DNA of 64,000 bases from Lutraria lutraria (taxonomy: Eukaryota; Mollusca; Bivalvia; Venerida; Mactridae), in the NCBI GenBank assembly GCA_964023205.1, contig OZ026836.1, positions 4,757,493 to 4,821,492 on the forward strand, given 5' to 3'. Position numbers and translations under genes: made by a program. The first letter of the stretch is position 1; every line of letters begins with the position of its first letter. The notes under the pieces are model-generated. The model saw only the letters and a list, made by a program, of their open reading frames with translations, made no database searches and had not been told where the DNA came from. This document shows positions 33,780 to 46,689 of the stretch, in pieces.

Positions 33780-36700
33780 ATGGGAAAGAGAGTAAAGGTA
33801 AGTGCCTAAATCGTGTTTCAGTTTTAATGTAGCATCATGAGCAGTATGTATTGATTGTGACGGCGACGTTTATCATTTGTAACATGTTTTCGCGGTATTA
33901 TGATAATCCATGCATGATTTTTAGGTTAAAATGAGATTGAATAATAATCACTCATGTAAATCATTAGACTTCCACAATATATCAACAAAATAAGTTGGCT
34001 CAACAAAGTTCAATGGGTTGGATTTACTGATTAGGATTAGTTGAAGCACAGGTACTTGACACAATTTTTTTTTCATATATGTTCATATTATCTATAATAA
34101 TAGAAAAGGTATCCAACGGCGATTTAGCAATGGTGTTGAACAATCGACTGTAACTGAATAAAAATCAACCAAATCACTATTATAAGTTTGTGGTATTGTT
34201 CTTTAAAAGCTAACAGGTAAACTACTCAATCTGAGTCGCGTTCATTTTCCTGTTTAATGCACAAATTTCCGTAAAACTTGTGTACAATTTGATGAATTAT
34301 TGTATAATCCATCAACATGACCAAAAAATATACCTTCAACTGACGTGTTATCTAATATTTTGCTGATGTTTCATACTACCCTAAGTTTCAAAATTTTCCT
34401 TGTTAATGATTTGGAATAAGTCTGTTGCAATCCTGAAAGCATGAGAAATTATCTGCTTCAGTAGATGCATGAACAAGCGTCTTAAGCTGTTGACTTTGAA
34501 ACAGGACAATTGATTCCATAACTAAAATGGTCAACAAGACGAAATAAAAGACCAATTTAGTTATGGTTCCCAAAACTAGATTAGGATAAAAATGTTATAT
34601 ATATCTTAAAAATAAAATCCTAGGTTGAACCAACAAGTGAATTCTATTTCTTACTTCTAAGACAATTTATTATTCAATTAGATAATTTAATTAGTCTGAT
34701 TTTGTGTACTACTGTTGTTAAAACTTAAATTCACACAAGAGCCAGATTTGGCCTTTTCTACTGTTGTCCCAAGATCATAACACAGAATTTTGTCTAAATT
34801 AAGACCATTAATATAGTCACAGGAGATTGTAAATGAAATATATCAGTGATTTGTAGTAGCAAGTAACATAATTTACATATGAATACAATTTAAATCTCCT
34901 GTCGTATAGTGTGGGCAATTTAGTACATGGAAAAGCCTCTGCCATGTGTACTAATAACTAATTGTAAAAGTTGAACTGCTTTCTACTGAAAATTGTCCCT
35001 GGCTTTCATTTTTTTTTTAGAGGAATTTTTTAAGAAAAGTTTGGGGAAAACGTACACTTTTTAATAAGGGAAATGCGTCCTTATATTGGGCCCAATTTTG
35101 AGAGCTGTATATCATCATAATATAATGTTTACATATGTCAGAATGTTTTTATCCAAAGGGTAAGAAGAAGAAGACCTGTCATGTGGATACCCAAGAAGAT
35201 CTGTATAAGGGAGCTCCTCATTCATTTGTGTTCCATCGTGGTCATGTCGGGAGGAATGTGAAACAACTAGTCAGTGATACTAAAGTGGTTATGGAACCAT
35301 TTACAGCTAAAAACCTGCAGGTACAGTTTATCATGTCCTGATGCCAGAAGTCTGTGTCTCTCATGATGTGAATACTTATTTGACAATTATTTATAATATA
35401 ATATGAATATTTTGCGCACAAAGAAGTGTGTAATTAATGTATTTTTAAAATAATGCTTAAATCTTGACTGTCTGAGAATGTAAAATATTCCTTTTTACTG
35501 TTTTTTTGTCTGTTGTTTTAATCTGAAACAATACCTGTTCATTATAATTTCATATAAAATGCATTTAAAACTTTGGTATTGAATGAATAGATTGATTAAA
35601 TGTGTTTCAGGTTCGAAAGAAGAATGTGTTGAAGGATTATGTTAGTGTTGCTGGTATGCTTCATGTATCACACTTTATCATGTACACAAAAACTGACATT
35701 GGTGTATATATGAGAATATGCAGGTTACCTCGTGGACCAACATTGACTTTTAAAGTGCATGACTATAGTCTAAGCAGTGATGTTGTTTCTTCTCTACGTA
35801 AACCAAACTTAGAACAGATGCAATATATGCACCATCCACTTCTCGTGATGAACAATTTTACAAGCAAGGAGAACCATGTAAAGTTAATGGCTTCAATGTT
35901 CCAGAATATGTTTCCATCTATTAATGTGCATAAAGTAAGTGAATCAAAGCTGAAGATAATTTGTTTTATTTGTTTCTTTTCTGTCACTGCGTATGATATT
36001 TGATGGTATAATTAGTGCTTTGAATTGTATCAAAATGTTTATCTTGATCAAATTGCAAACAAAATACATGTATGGATGTATTCAATTTCAACTGAACTTT
36101 TATTTCTTGTATCATAAAATGTATTAACACAATTTAAGTTGTAATTTTACAGATTGAAGTTCTGTGTGTGTTTTTGTATTGTTTTTTTCAAAGTACAAGG
36201 TTTTATTTTGAATGTTTCTAAAATTTCAGGTCAAGCTTAGTGATGTGAAGAGATGTGTTATGGTCAACTTCAATACAGAAAATAATTTGATAGATTTCAG
36301 ACATTAGTTAGTATATTTCATTCACTTACATTTATCTGTGCTCCCTCCTCCACATTGAAAAGTTTCGCTTGAGTTAATTAACCACATCAAATCCTTGAAT
36401 CAAAGTACTTGATTTCATTGTAGATTACCGTATCTGGTATAATTATGTGTCCACTTCAGTGTTGTAGAAATGTTTTTATCAATTTTCTACTTCTCAGTGT
36501 TTTCCAGAAATATCAGACTAGTAGGCTAACTTTGAATTGTAGCTGGATTTACAATGTATTTATAGATCATTCATTTTTTTGGTGTAATTTTCTTTTAATT
36601 GACAAAAAGTAGCCAGCACTAAGTTTTCTAATAGAAGGTGATATTACTGGCCAACGGGGCTTTTGGACAACACTGCTTATTATTTTCTTCATGTCACTTC

Positions 36701-39700
36701 TTAACATTTTTTTATATCTGACTTAGCAGTTAACCTTTCAAGGATTTTCCTCAATCCGAACTATGAGGTTCTAGGATGTATGTGTCCAATCTCATTTTCG
36801 TATATTAGATAATCACTTTGAATTGAAGACATGTTTGTTTTGATAAGGAAGCAGAATACATGCTAATATTATAAATGTTACTCATTTACAGTAACATAAA
36901 AGTAGTTCCTGTGGGAATTACTCGAGGAGTGAAGAAAATTATTCAAGCCAAAGTTCCCAATCTGGGCAAATATGGAGACATCAGTGAATATATGAACAGG
37001 TAACTAGAATATAAGAATTTAAATCATTCCTGTGACGTCATCCTTTTGTTCTCACTGTCCAATATTTTTACGGATGGACAACTCTCAATGGGCACCCGTC
37101 CGTTATTTTTGTAATATTGGAGTGCAGTCGACATATTGGGCTGCTACTCAAATTTGGACACTGAAAACACAGGAACCTGAAATGTTATCCAGGTAACAAC
37201 AATAGGCCCAAAAAAACATAATCCGAGCCTCGTTCATAGACCGCTGTATATATATATATATACATAATATTATATACATGAATATATACAGCGGTCTATG
37301 AACGAGGCTCGGGTAATAATTTCTGGGGCCTACTGTTACTTTATGGATGGAATTCAAGGTCCCTGTGCTGAAAACGACGCATGCGTAAGATTTTCGAATG
37401 CTTTAATGATTCGAAAATAAATTTATCTCCTTATCCGAGTCTTGTTTTAATTAAGATTTTAACGAAAATGAAGCAGTACTGTATTACTCGTATTTACTAA
37501 TTGAGTGTAATAACAACAGCCCGATTAGCTCAGTTGGTAGAGCATCTCACATGCTAGAAGGAGGTCGCGGGTTCGAGCACCGCATCATGTAAATTATTTT
37601 CCTCCAGTTACAAATTTTAAATATATTAAGAAACATAGCATCAATTGAGTAAATTTTTTAACATTCAATATACACACATTTTTCAATACAATCCATACCT
37701 TGAAAATTAAGCATTTGATATTACAAATCAAATCAAACAAAAGTATTACACGGAAATCCCACATTATTCACACAATCTTCCACATTGCACTGTTTTACAA
37801 ACCATTTAGAATATTAAATGAAAGGCCATCCCAATGATGCAAACAGGTTTTGAATAAAATGTACATTCCTCGTGCTACCCGAGCAGTGTGATTGAAAGGG
37901 TGTTGATTTAAAGGTATCCGTCGTGTAGGCTTTTAAACAGTTGAATTCACACGCAATATTATCTACTTATGCACAAAAAAAATGTGGTACCTTTAAAAAT
38001 TATAAATTGTCACGGTCAATGAATTGTGTAAATCCTTTCGAAATGATTTAAGTTACATATAAACCTCAAACTGTCCATTATGTAAAATATTGGAGTGTCT
38101 TCGGCGCTACGCGCCTCAAACACTCCAATATTTTACATAATGGACAGTTTTCGGCTTATATCTATCACATAATTGTACAACAGTATTGCTTTGTTAATCA
38201 CTAATGTTCTGTATTGCTTGGATTGACTGACAAGAAGTGCATTTTGTTTCCTTGTTGGAAGTCTATTCATAGTAGTTATTGATATTGATTAAGAATTCAG
38301 ATTGAAAGTAATTTTATGAATTGGTTCCAAATGAACTGGCGTTGAAAAGGTAGGTATCTGTCAGATTGTGTTTATGTTTATATGAAGTTGTCTTTTATTT
38401 TGACATATCAATTGAAGGTTATTTGTTATGTACATTTTGTCATCATCTGCGTAATTCATGAATATGAAATCTGATTCACTGAATTTCTTGAGGAAGTTGT
38501 CATTCGCTGATGATGGAAAATAGAATCACATGGACAGTTAATTGAGGAGCTATTGATTGGTGCTCTGACCTCTGTTTATAGCCTAAGAATTATACTAATA
38601 CAGTGTTTTAAAAATGTTTTGTATTTTGTATATTATCATTGAATAAATTTATTTCAGAGCTGGATACTCTTCAGAGAGTGAGGCAGAAATTGATGGTCCA
38701 ATGAATGAAGTTATTTTACCTCAACACATGAAGAGCAGAGGAAATATGAAATCTGCAAAAAGTGCTGTCAGGTAAGGTTTAACTGTAAAATTACCCTGGT
38801 TCCATTAACACCATCACAAAACCATACATGCATACTTGTCTGTACCATACTATAGATATGTGTTGGGACCTCTATGCTTACGGTCTCTGGCCAGTAGTCA
38901 CTAGTCCATCGCTGTTGAGAATTTTGACTCATCAATTCAAGGTTGTGTGTAATGTACATTTTGTCGTCATATGTTTAAATCATTTATGAAATTTGTTTCA
39001 CTGAATTTATGAGAAAGCTGTCACTTGGGCCAGACAAATTTTGCTTTTGAAGAACATATCTAGCTAGCTTTCTAAAGGTTGATGACTCCACCCAGGTGTA
39101 CATTTGTGTCTCTCTTCATCATTAAACTGGGAAAAGATGCCAAATGGCCCTGATTGAAAAAAATGTTTATTTTCAAACTTGTTTCCATCTTTATCATTTT
39201 CATTAAGAATTTATGCTACATTAATTACTTTTTAAGTGGCATTGATTGTACTAGTTACAAATGATATGATGACAAGAAGCTGGTACTTGTTTAACTTTTA
39301 AGTAAAAATTTCCAATTCATTTCAGATTAACAGAATTAGGTCCAAGACTGACCCTTGAGTTAGTAAAGATTGAAGAAGGTGTTTGTAATGGTCAGATTAT
39401 GTACCATGGTTTCATTTCCAAAACTGAGGCAGAATTTCAGGCACTACAAAACAAGAGAGATAAGAAAAGGTAAGAATCATACTGCTGAATCAATGAATTC
39501 AGTTTATACAAAGTGGTGATCCATTGGTCAGTTTGCTAGATTTGTAACTCTGTGATCTGTGTTAGATTTCCAATGGCAACAGGCCATACCCCTCCATGAA
39601 AATTTGACAAAAATGTTGATTTTTCTCCACATGTGGAATAGTGCTGGTTCCTTGTGTTAGGGTAAGTTAGTACTGGTTAGAATGCATTGTGAAGGTTCCA

Positions 39701-41757
39701 GTCAAATTCCGCCACTGACGGGATTTGAACCCACATCCTCCAGGTTAGGAGTCTGACGCTCTACCCCTACAGCACCAGTCTGGGAAATTAGCTGTTGTCC
39801 TGTTGTCTGGGACAATCAGTTTTTCATTCGGACAACCAAAATTTTGGTTCGGACAACCAAATTTTCATTTATAATTCAAAGCAATAGCAGCTAAAATTTC
39901 TGTTTCGGGCAACCACATTTCAAACCTTAATTTCACAGACTGCAGCACTGTTCCTCCTTATGACAATTGGTGACAATGTTATACACTTGTTGGCTAGAAG
40001 TAATTTGTTTTCATGCTTTGTATCAGCTAGAGTATGATACTATCAGTCAGTGTCTGATGTTGAAATTAGTTTTAATAAGTATACATATATAGCAGTATAT
40101 GTAATTATCATTTGTTGCATAATTAATAGGAAATTGAAGGAAGCTAGAAAGAGACAACAGGAAGCTAACTTAAAAAAGAAGGAAGACGCGAAAAAACTTC
40201 ATACAGAAAAAAGTATGGAAGGAATTAGAAAGAAGGATTTGGAGGATGGAGTTGAAGACCCTGAGACGAAAGGTATAAATGTCTTAACTTGCTCCTTTTG
40301 CTACATGGTCTTAGATCTCTATGCTAGATTAAGATTTCTATGTATATTGATATACTCGTGCAGTTGACTTTTCTGATCTGAAGTTTCTCAGTGTTTGTAT
40401 TAAATACTGGCATCTGTTATTTGGCTTCAGTCAAACTTTAATGTACTGATCATAAGGATAAAAATATAGTGAAGTTCATGGTTATTTGACTAAAATAATA
40501 GGGTTGGTGTGTTGTAAAACTTAAATCTTTTTAGCTTGTCTGTTTTCGAAGAAAAAGTTGTGCTGTTGTGATTACTGTGTTGTCAGCATCTGAGTTGCGC
40601 AAAAACATTAATGTGGCTCATTATTATTGACAGCTCAGAGTTAGCAACATGAAACTTTATTGGTGGATGGATCTCACTGAGGTGGTGAACAGACGAGCGT
40701 TAGCACCGTGTGCGGCGCTCTTGTTTTCTAAACACAACTTTCATGAGTCCTTGAATATTTTCATATTTTAGGTTTTACTGTTAGAAACTTAAGGGTTTAT
40801 GGCAAAAAATGGGGTTTGTTGGTTAAATGTGAACACAAATCTATTTCTGGCCTTGTGGGATCTTTGGGTCTTATATACAGCACAACCTTTCAAATGCAAC
40901 ACCCTTTGGAATTGGCAAAATTAGGTTGTTGTTGAGAGGTTGTTGCTCTAGAGAGGTTAGATTAACAGAAAAAATCATGTTGTTGTTGAAGGGAGGTTTT
41001 TGCTAAAGCAAGGGCTGCTCAGGAGAGGTTGTACTGTATGTATGTAAATTTGAAATCAATGTTTTTATGTACAATTCCTTTATTAAGAACTTTTGCTTGA
41101 TACTTTTTCTCTAGTTTCTGATGTAGAAGATGACGATGTTGACTTCTATAAACAGGAAGTTGGACAATTGCCGGATGCAGGTACATCTACGTTTCTTGCT
41201 AAAATTAGAGTAATGTTTTAATAATTTTAGATTTTTCTATGTGTTGTGTACATAATTATTATTTAGCTTAGTAGATATTATTTATGCTGCTTTTATTAAA
41301 TAAACGCTAATATGTTGGAATATTTTTTACTCTCGTATCTTAATTTAACTAGACATTTTGAATTGTTTACGATAGTGGTTTCGTTATTATTATTTCAGAA
41401 TTGAGATTAATATTAATGGTACAAATAGTATAAAAGCTGTACCTTTTTTTTTCAGATTCTTTTATACCCAGAGCAACAAAGAGGAAATCAGATGTATCAG
41501 CTAAGAACGACAGCAAAAAGAAAAGACTGGACACTAAGGATAGAAAACAAAAAACTGACTCTGTACAGAGCAGAAAAAGTGATTCAAATTCTAATAACAA
41601 GGATAGAAATAAAGATTCGAAGAGTAAACGAGAAAGTATGACTCCATTACAGAAATTTATGGAACGAAAGAAGAAGAAAAAGAAGATGAAAGAGAAGAAG
41701 AAGGTGAAAAGATTAGGAAAAGGGAAGAGTAAAAGTAAAGGAAATAAAAAGAATTGA
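33780..41757 (+). CDS. Peter pan homolog (ribosome biogenesis, Brix domain), 10 exons
   Basis: Exons: 33780-33797, 35159-35320, 35611-35934, 36230-36306, 36892-36999, 38658-38771, 39326-39469, 40130-40272, 41115-41180, 41456-41757 (TGA). All phases agree; the product is 485 residues. The first exon encodes only MGKRVK. Residues about 25-290 form the Brix domain: PHSFVFHRGHVGRN, VMEPFTAKNLQVRKKN, RLPRGPTLTFKV, LMASMFQNMFPSINVHK, KRCVMVNFN, DFRHYNIKVVPVG, RGVKKIIQAKVPNL, then RLTELGPRLTLELVKIEEG. The C-terminus is a long Lys-rich nucleolar tail. Family members (SSF1/SSF2 in yeast, Peter pan in fly, PPAN in vertebrates) act in the nucleolus on early 60S precursors, with pre-rRNA and the 5S RNP assembly steps. 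No frame breaks. The next gene downstream encodes ribosomal protein S9. Confidence 0.95.
37053..37124. mobile_element. 72-bp foldback element related to 38068-38150
   Basis: The left end CACTGTCCAATATTTTTACG and right end TTTGTAATATTGGAGTG are imperfect inverted repeats. The CACTCCAATATT core also forms the inner stem ends of the hairpin at 38068-38150. Located in PPAN intron 5. Confidence 0.45.
37169..37367. mobile_element. 199-bp foldback element with 8-bp target duplication
   Basis: Starts ACAGGAACCTGAAATG and ends AGGTCCCTGTG. Nearly the whole element is an inverted repeat centred on an (AT)n stretch: CCGAGCCTCGTTCATAGACC pairs with GGTCTATGAACGAGGCTCGG. CTGAAAAC flanks both sides (37161-37168 and 37368-37375). 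The 8-bp duplication with CAGG-type ends points to a hAT-derived MITE. In PPAN intron 5. Confidence 0.75.
37519..37592 (+). pseudogene. tRNA-like sequence (degenerate tRNA or SINE head)
   Basis: GCCCGATTAGCTCAGTTGGT and AGAGCATCTCACATGC give a good acceptor 5' strand and D arm; GCGGGTTCGAGCACCGC is a B-box with a damaged T stem. The 3' acceptor strand (ATCATGT) does not pair with GCCCGAT, so a functional tRNA is unlikely. The same head occurs reversed at 43810-43858. Confidence 0.6.
38068..38150. mobile_element. 83-bp perfect hairpin element
   Basis: AAACTGTCCATTATGTAAAA TATTGGAGTG is followed after about 21 bases by its exact reverse complement ending CATAATGGACAGTTT. The loop contains GGCGCTACGCGCC, itself a smaller stem. 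In PPAN intron 5. Confidence 0.75.
38865..38945 (+). mobile_element. SINE head fragment
   Basis: GGGACCTCTATGCTTACGGT and GCCAGTAGTCACTAGTCC are a diverged copy of the SINE head at 24177-24240. In PPAN intron 6. Confidence 0.4.
39545..39790. mobile_element. Composite SINE fragments with reversed tRNA head
   Basis: The left part (ATGTTGATTTTTCTCCACA, AGTTAGTACTGGTTAGAATG) matches the SINE body at 62158-62232 in plus orientation. The right part, on the minus strand (about 39785 to 39715), reads GTAGGGGTAGAGCGTCAGAC, CTCCTAACCTGG and GTGGGTTCAAATCCCG: A-box, a CCT anticodon position and a good B-box of a tRNA-Arg-like head. Acceptor pairing is imperfect. Two SINE pieces in opposite orientation have been joined. 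In PPAN intron 7. Confidence 0.55.
40530..40727 (+). repeat. Interspersed repeat, uninterrupted sister of 11110-11640
   Basis: AGCTTGTCTGTTTTCGAAG, GAGTTAGCAACATGAAACTT, GGTGGATGGATCTCACTG and GGCGCTCTTGTTT align with the two halves flanking the MITE at 11254-11530, without the insertion. In PPAN intron 8. Confidence 0.75.
40876..41038. mobile_element. MITE, sister of 7461-7639
   Basis: Starts TACAGCACAACCT and ends AGGTTGTACTGTA. Internal GGTTGTTGTTGAGAGGTTG blocks fit the TA-inserting family at 7461-7639. In PPAN intron 8, 76 bp before exon 41115-41180. Confidence 0.6.
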
Positions 41758-43450
41758 AGAATTTGTTATTGACATTCATTTATACATCATATGGAAAGGA
41801 AATAGTGGTATTATGTACCCTATGTGTGATGGTGTTATGGAATTATTAATGTTCATAGATTTACATTAAAAGTGAATTCATTGAGCTATCAAATATTCAT
41901 TTCATCATGCACTATGTTTGTTGTAGCACAATCAAATGAAATAAGATTGGATTTAGCAGGTTTTGAAAGGGACATTTCCAAAAAGAAATGTTAGAACCTT
42001 GAGCAGAATAAAGATATCAGACTCAGCACCTGTTGTGATATTTCAACATTCAGCTAACATGATTACATTCTGCTAAAGGCCTGTGACTCTGTATGTGCAT
42101 TGATATTATTGGTGATCATAAATAAATTGGCATCCTAACATGTAGTTTCGGCAACTCTATGGTTATAAATTTGTCTATTATCTCGAAAATGTTCCTTGGT
42201 TAATTACGGATGATAATGATTATATAATCATTTGTGTGGATACATTTGTACTTGATAAAAAAACAATTTCAACATGTTTTAAAGTAATTATATTTATGAT
42301 CGGGAATTCATACTTTTTAATTTTTCTTATAATTTTTAGTATTATCTAAATGGCATAAAAGGTATATCATTAGACTAAAATTCATTTACAGATGATAGTT
42401 TTATGAGCTTTGACATGTGTTTTGTCTGAAAATGTCTTCTGAGTTCATTCTACATCTGTAGCTTTGTAATGTAAGATGCATATACTCAGTAATAATTACA
42501 ATTTAAAGTATTGTACAGTATATATGCTGCTATTACTAAGCTTCGACTGGTGTTTAGTCCCTTATCTGGACAATTCTAATTCCTGGTATAGAGAAATATC
42601 AGTTGGAGAATTCCAAATGTTAGGTAAGATCATTGATGTCTCGACTTAGTCCCCCACAATCATTTTGAAGGCCCAATGGGTTGGGGACTTTAGTGTTGCA
42701 AGCAACGTCAGTGTCTTGTTCAGAATCCTTACCTTGATGGCAAAAATATAATCTTTTGTCATTTAATGTTGCTGCAGCTGTCAATATCAATGTATCATGT
42801 TGATTTTACTGAATGTTTCCACTGAATAAATATAATGGAATTTAAACCCTTTTTGTTTTTAGTTATATTTGTGCTTATTTGTTTTTGTAGGCTTTGTCTA
42901 TTGCCATAATATTATGGGAGTCTGAAAAATTGGAATTATGCTACTTTAATTAATAGCATGAACTATTATGGTTGTACATTTGGTGTGCTGCACATGTGAA
43001 CATGCTGTTGTTTTGACATCATTCAGTCTGCAGGTTGTTAAAGATATTGGTGCATATTTAACTTTATGACACTTCATTGCATAAGGCTGAATATAAACAA
43101 ATGAACAGTATTTTTTATCCATTAGCTTGAATAATAGATTATATTATTACAACATTGAACATCCGTGAAGATAAGATTTGTCTGCCCAATTACTACATTC
43201 GTTGTTTCCAAATTATCTGTACCATTGTTTATGATTTTAAGCTGTATACTACTCATCAGAAACACTAAATGTGGTCCTTGTGCTAAAATTGTACAGATGT
43301 ACACTGCATGTTTATTATCTTACATGACTTAATTGTCACCAACATTATCTCAAATTCAAAGATGAATGGCAAATTGTCTCAGGTGTATTGTAACAAGCTC
43401 ATTTAACTAGCCTTTACATGATGTATTTATCATTATTTTAGGGAAAAAGG
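41758..43450 (+). other. PPAN 3' UTR and intergenic sequence
   Basis: AT-rich, no frame of note. Candidate poly(A) signals are AATAAAG near 42008 and AATAAAT near 42121 and 42824. I see no further element until the foldback copy at 43451. Confidence 0.5.
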
Positions 43451-43534
43451 AATTCGAGGGTTCAACGCAACAGTGTTGTAACTCATATTGAAATAAGAAC
43501 AACTTACGACAGTGTTGCGCTGAGCCCTCGAATT
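43451..43534. mobile_element. 84-bp foldback element, copy 2
   Basis: AATTCGAGGGTTCAACGCAA at the left pairs with TTGCGCTGAGCCCTCGAATT at the right. The copy is the reverse-oriented match of 22414-22496, 21 kb away. Intergenic between PPAN and RPS9. Confidence 0.8.
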
Positions 43535-43789
43535 GTGCATCAAAAGTTGTTCAATCCTTCATTAATTAATTGTTCAAAAACAAAACCCACAAGTTGAAAC
43601 ATTGTTTCAGCGGAACAATGAGGAAATGTCTTGCCCATACCAGATTTATATCACCAGATGCTATATGGCTTGATGGAAGACCAGTGTCTTCATAGATGTT
43701 GCTGATGTGACTGTGTGATAACATGTAGCTAGTCATGGTGAAAAGAAGAAAAAGCAGTGATCGAGTGTCAATGTATAAACATATTTCAT

Positions 43790-43858
43790 AGGAGGATAAA
43801 AATATGTGTCCTTCTGTGTGCAAGTCAAATACTCTACCACCTGAGCTAATCGGGCTGG
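43790..43858 (-). mobile_element. tRNA-like SINE head, minus strand
   Basis: On the minus strand from 43858: CAGCCCGATTAGCTCAGGTG, GTAGAGTATTTGACTTGC, identical in the first 17 bases after CA to the head at 37519. No B-box follows, so it is truncated. Intergenic, about 330 bp upstream of the RPS9 start region. Confidence 0.5.
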
Positions 43859-44147
43859 TTTAAATCACAGCCAGTTTATTTATACAAATACTTTATACAA
43901 CACTGCAAGAAGATCATCGCCATTCCATCTATAAGATATTTTCCCAAATTTTTAAGGTTATTGTAAATTAATTAGATTAAAAATCCCAGTTCTGCTATAT
44001 CAAAACCATGCAAACACACAAAAACAAAAATGTATTACAATGAACTTTAATTATCAATATCAAGGACTAACCATGTCAAAATCCATGTATTCGCGCTGTT
44101 TTACACTGGCCTCTGTGGAAAACACTACCCCTAGTACTTTGATCTTT

Positions 44148-44189
44148 GCACATGCGCAGACAGTCGAGCATGCGCAACTGAAACAAATT
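44148..44189 (+). promoter_or_regulatory. RPS9 promoter with two NRF1-like sites
   Basis: GCACATGCGCA (44148-44158) and GAGCATGCGCA (44166-44176) are close to the NRF1 consensus (GCGCATGCGC type) and lie about 15-40 bp before the presumed start at 44190. NRF1-type sites are common in TATA-less housekeeping promoters. No TATA box is seen. Confidence 0.5.
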
Positions 44190-44214
44190 CTTTTCACTCG
44201 TGTTCACCGTAGAG
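44190..44214 (+). other. RPS9 5'TOP leader exon (non-coding)
   Basis: CTTTTCACTCGTGTTCACCG begins with a C followed by a pyrimidine run, the terminal oligopyrimidine signature of ribosomal protein mRNAs, which places their translation under mTOR/LARP1-type control. The donor AGAG|GTAAGA follows 44214, and the next exon starts at 44673, 13 bases before the ATG. Exact start is inferred. Confidence 0.6.
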
Positions 44215-44685
44215 GTAAGACGTCATTAAATTTCTTTTCCACATAATCCATATTAACGATACAAATCTTGGCTTATTGTTTTGACACTTTTAAGTATACT
44301 AATTAACATCTTTTTCTCGATTTTATTTTATCGTTTTTATTGCTTTACATCTGATATTATGGAGATAATGTATTATTAAAGTAGCGTACTCCACCCACCT
44401 TGTCGGGCATGAGCTGCACGTGGTCCGATACAAGATAGTGAAGATACAAAGTTTTATTTGCATTGCCTGCTGCACGAATTTGCTGTCTTGCTGTGAAATA
44501 AATTAAGATAAAATGGACGTTAATTATTGAATCTATAATGATATGTTGACTGCCAAGGTTGAAGGATTTTTCGTTCTATGAATGAAACGTTCTTTCTGCG
44601 TGACTTGAAAAGTTGAGAAAGTCGGTGCACCACTATAACTTATGTTAATAGTACATTACTGTCGGTTTTCAGGGCATTAGCAATC

Positions 44686-46153
<1,468 letters not shown>

Positions 46154-46214
46154 TTCTACTGCCCCCCCCCCATCCATCCATCTGTGAATGACTCGTTTTC
46201 ATGTACAGTAAACA

Positions 46215-46220
46215 AATAAA
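46215..46220 (+). terminator. RPS9 poly(A) signal
   Basis: AATAAA 62 bases after the stop codon, in a short 3' UTR typical of ribosomal protein mRNAs. A C-rich run precedes it at about 46161-46170. Confidence 0.75.
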
Positions 46221-46689
46221 TGAAAAAAACCTGAACACCTGTCTTAAGTTATTCTTGATGATTTATGTAGCATATATATATATATATAATGACGTCACAG
46301 TGAAGTAAATTTGCTTTTTTAAGTGATCACAAATAAGAGGCAGGTGAAACCTGGGTTCAGTTTGGTAAAAATGTATTACAAGATCAGGTCGCCTTGGCAG
46401 TGCTACTCCTAATCTGCCTATCTGAACACTGCCTGAAGTCTTCACAAATAACTGGAGCACCAGACATGAAGCTGAATCATTTGACAGGATTAAATGTAAA
46501 CCTGTGTGCATGTAACAAATCGAACTTTGCTTCTACAACATTTTATCTAAGAATATTCTTTATACATCAATGGTAGTACACAATGTCATAGCGCATCTGA
46601 CACCAGATGACATGTTATAAGAACTCTGAAAAATCATGGAGCACACCAAGGGATGTCTATTTTAACTATAAGAATTTGAGAAAACGGCT

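Noticed and set aside
37519..37592. Functional tRNA gene
   Set aside because: The 3' acceptor strand does not pair and the T stem is mismatched; the same head is truncated at 43858, so a SINE or pseudogene is more likely.
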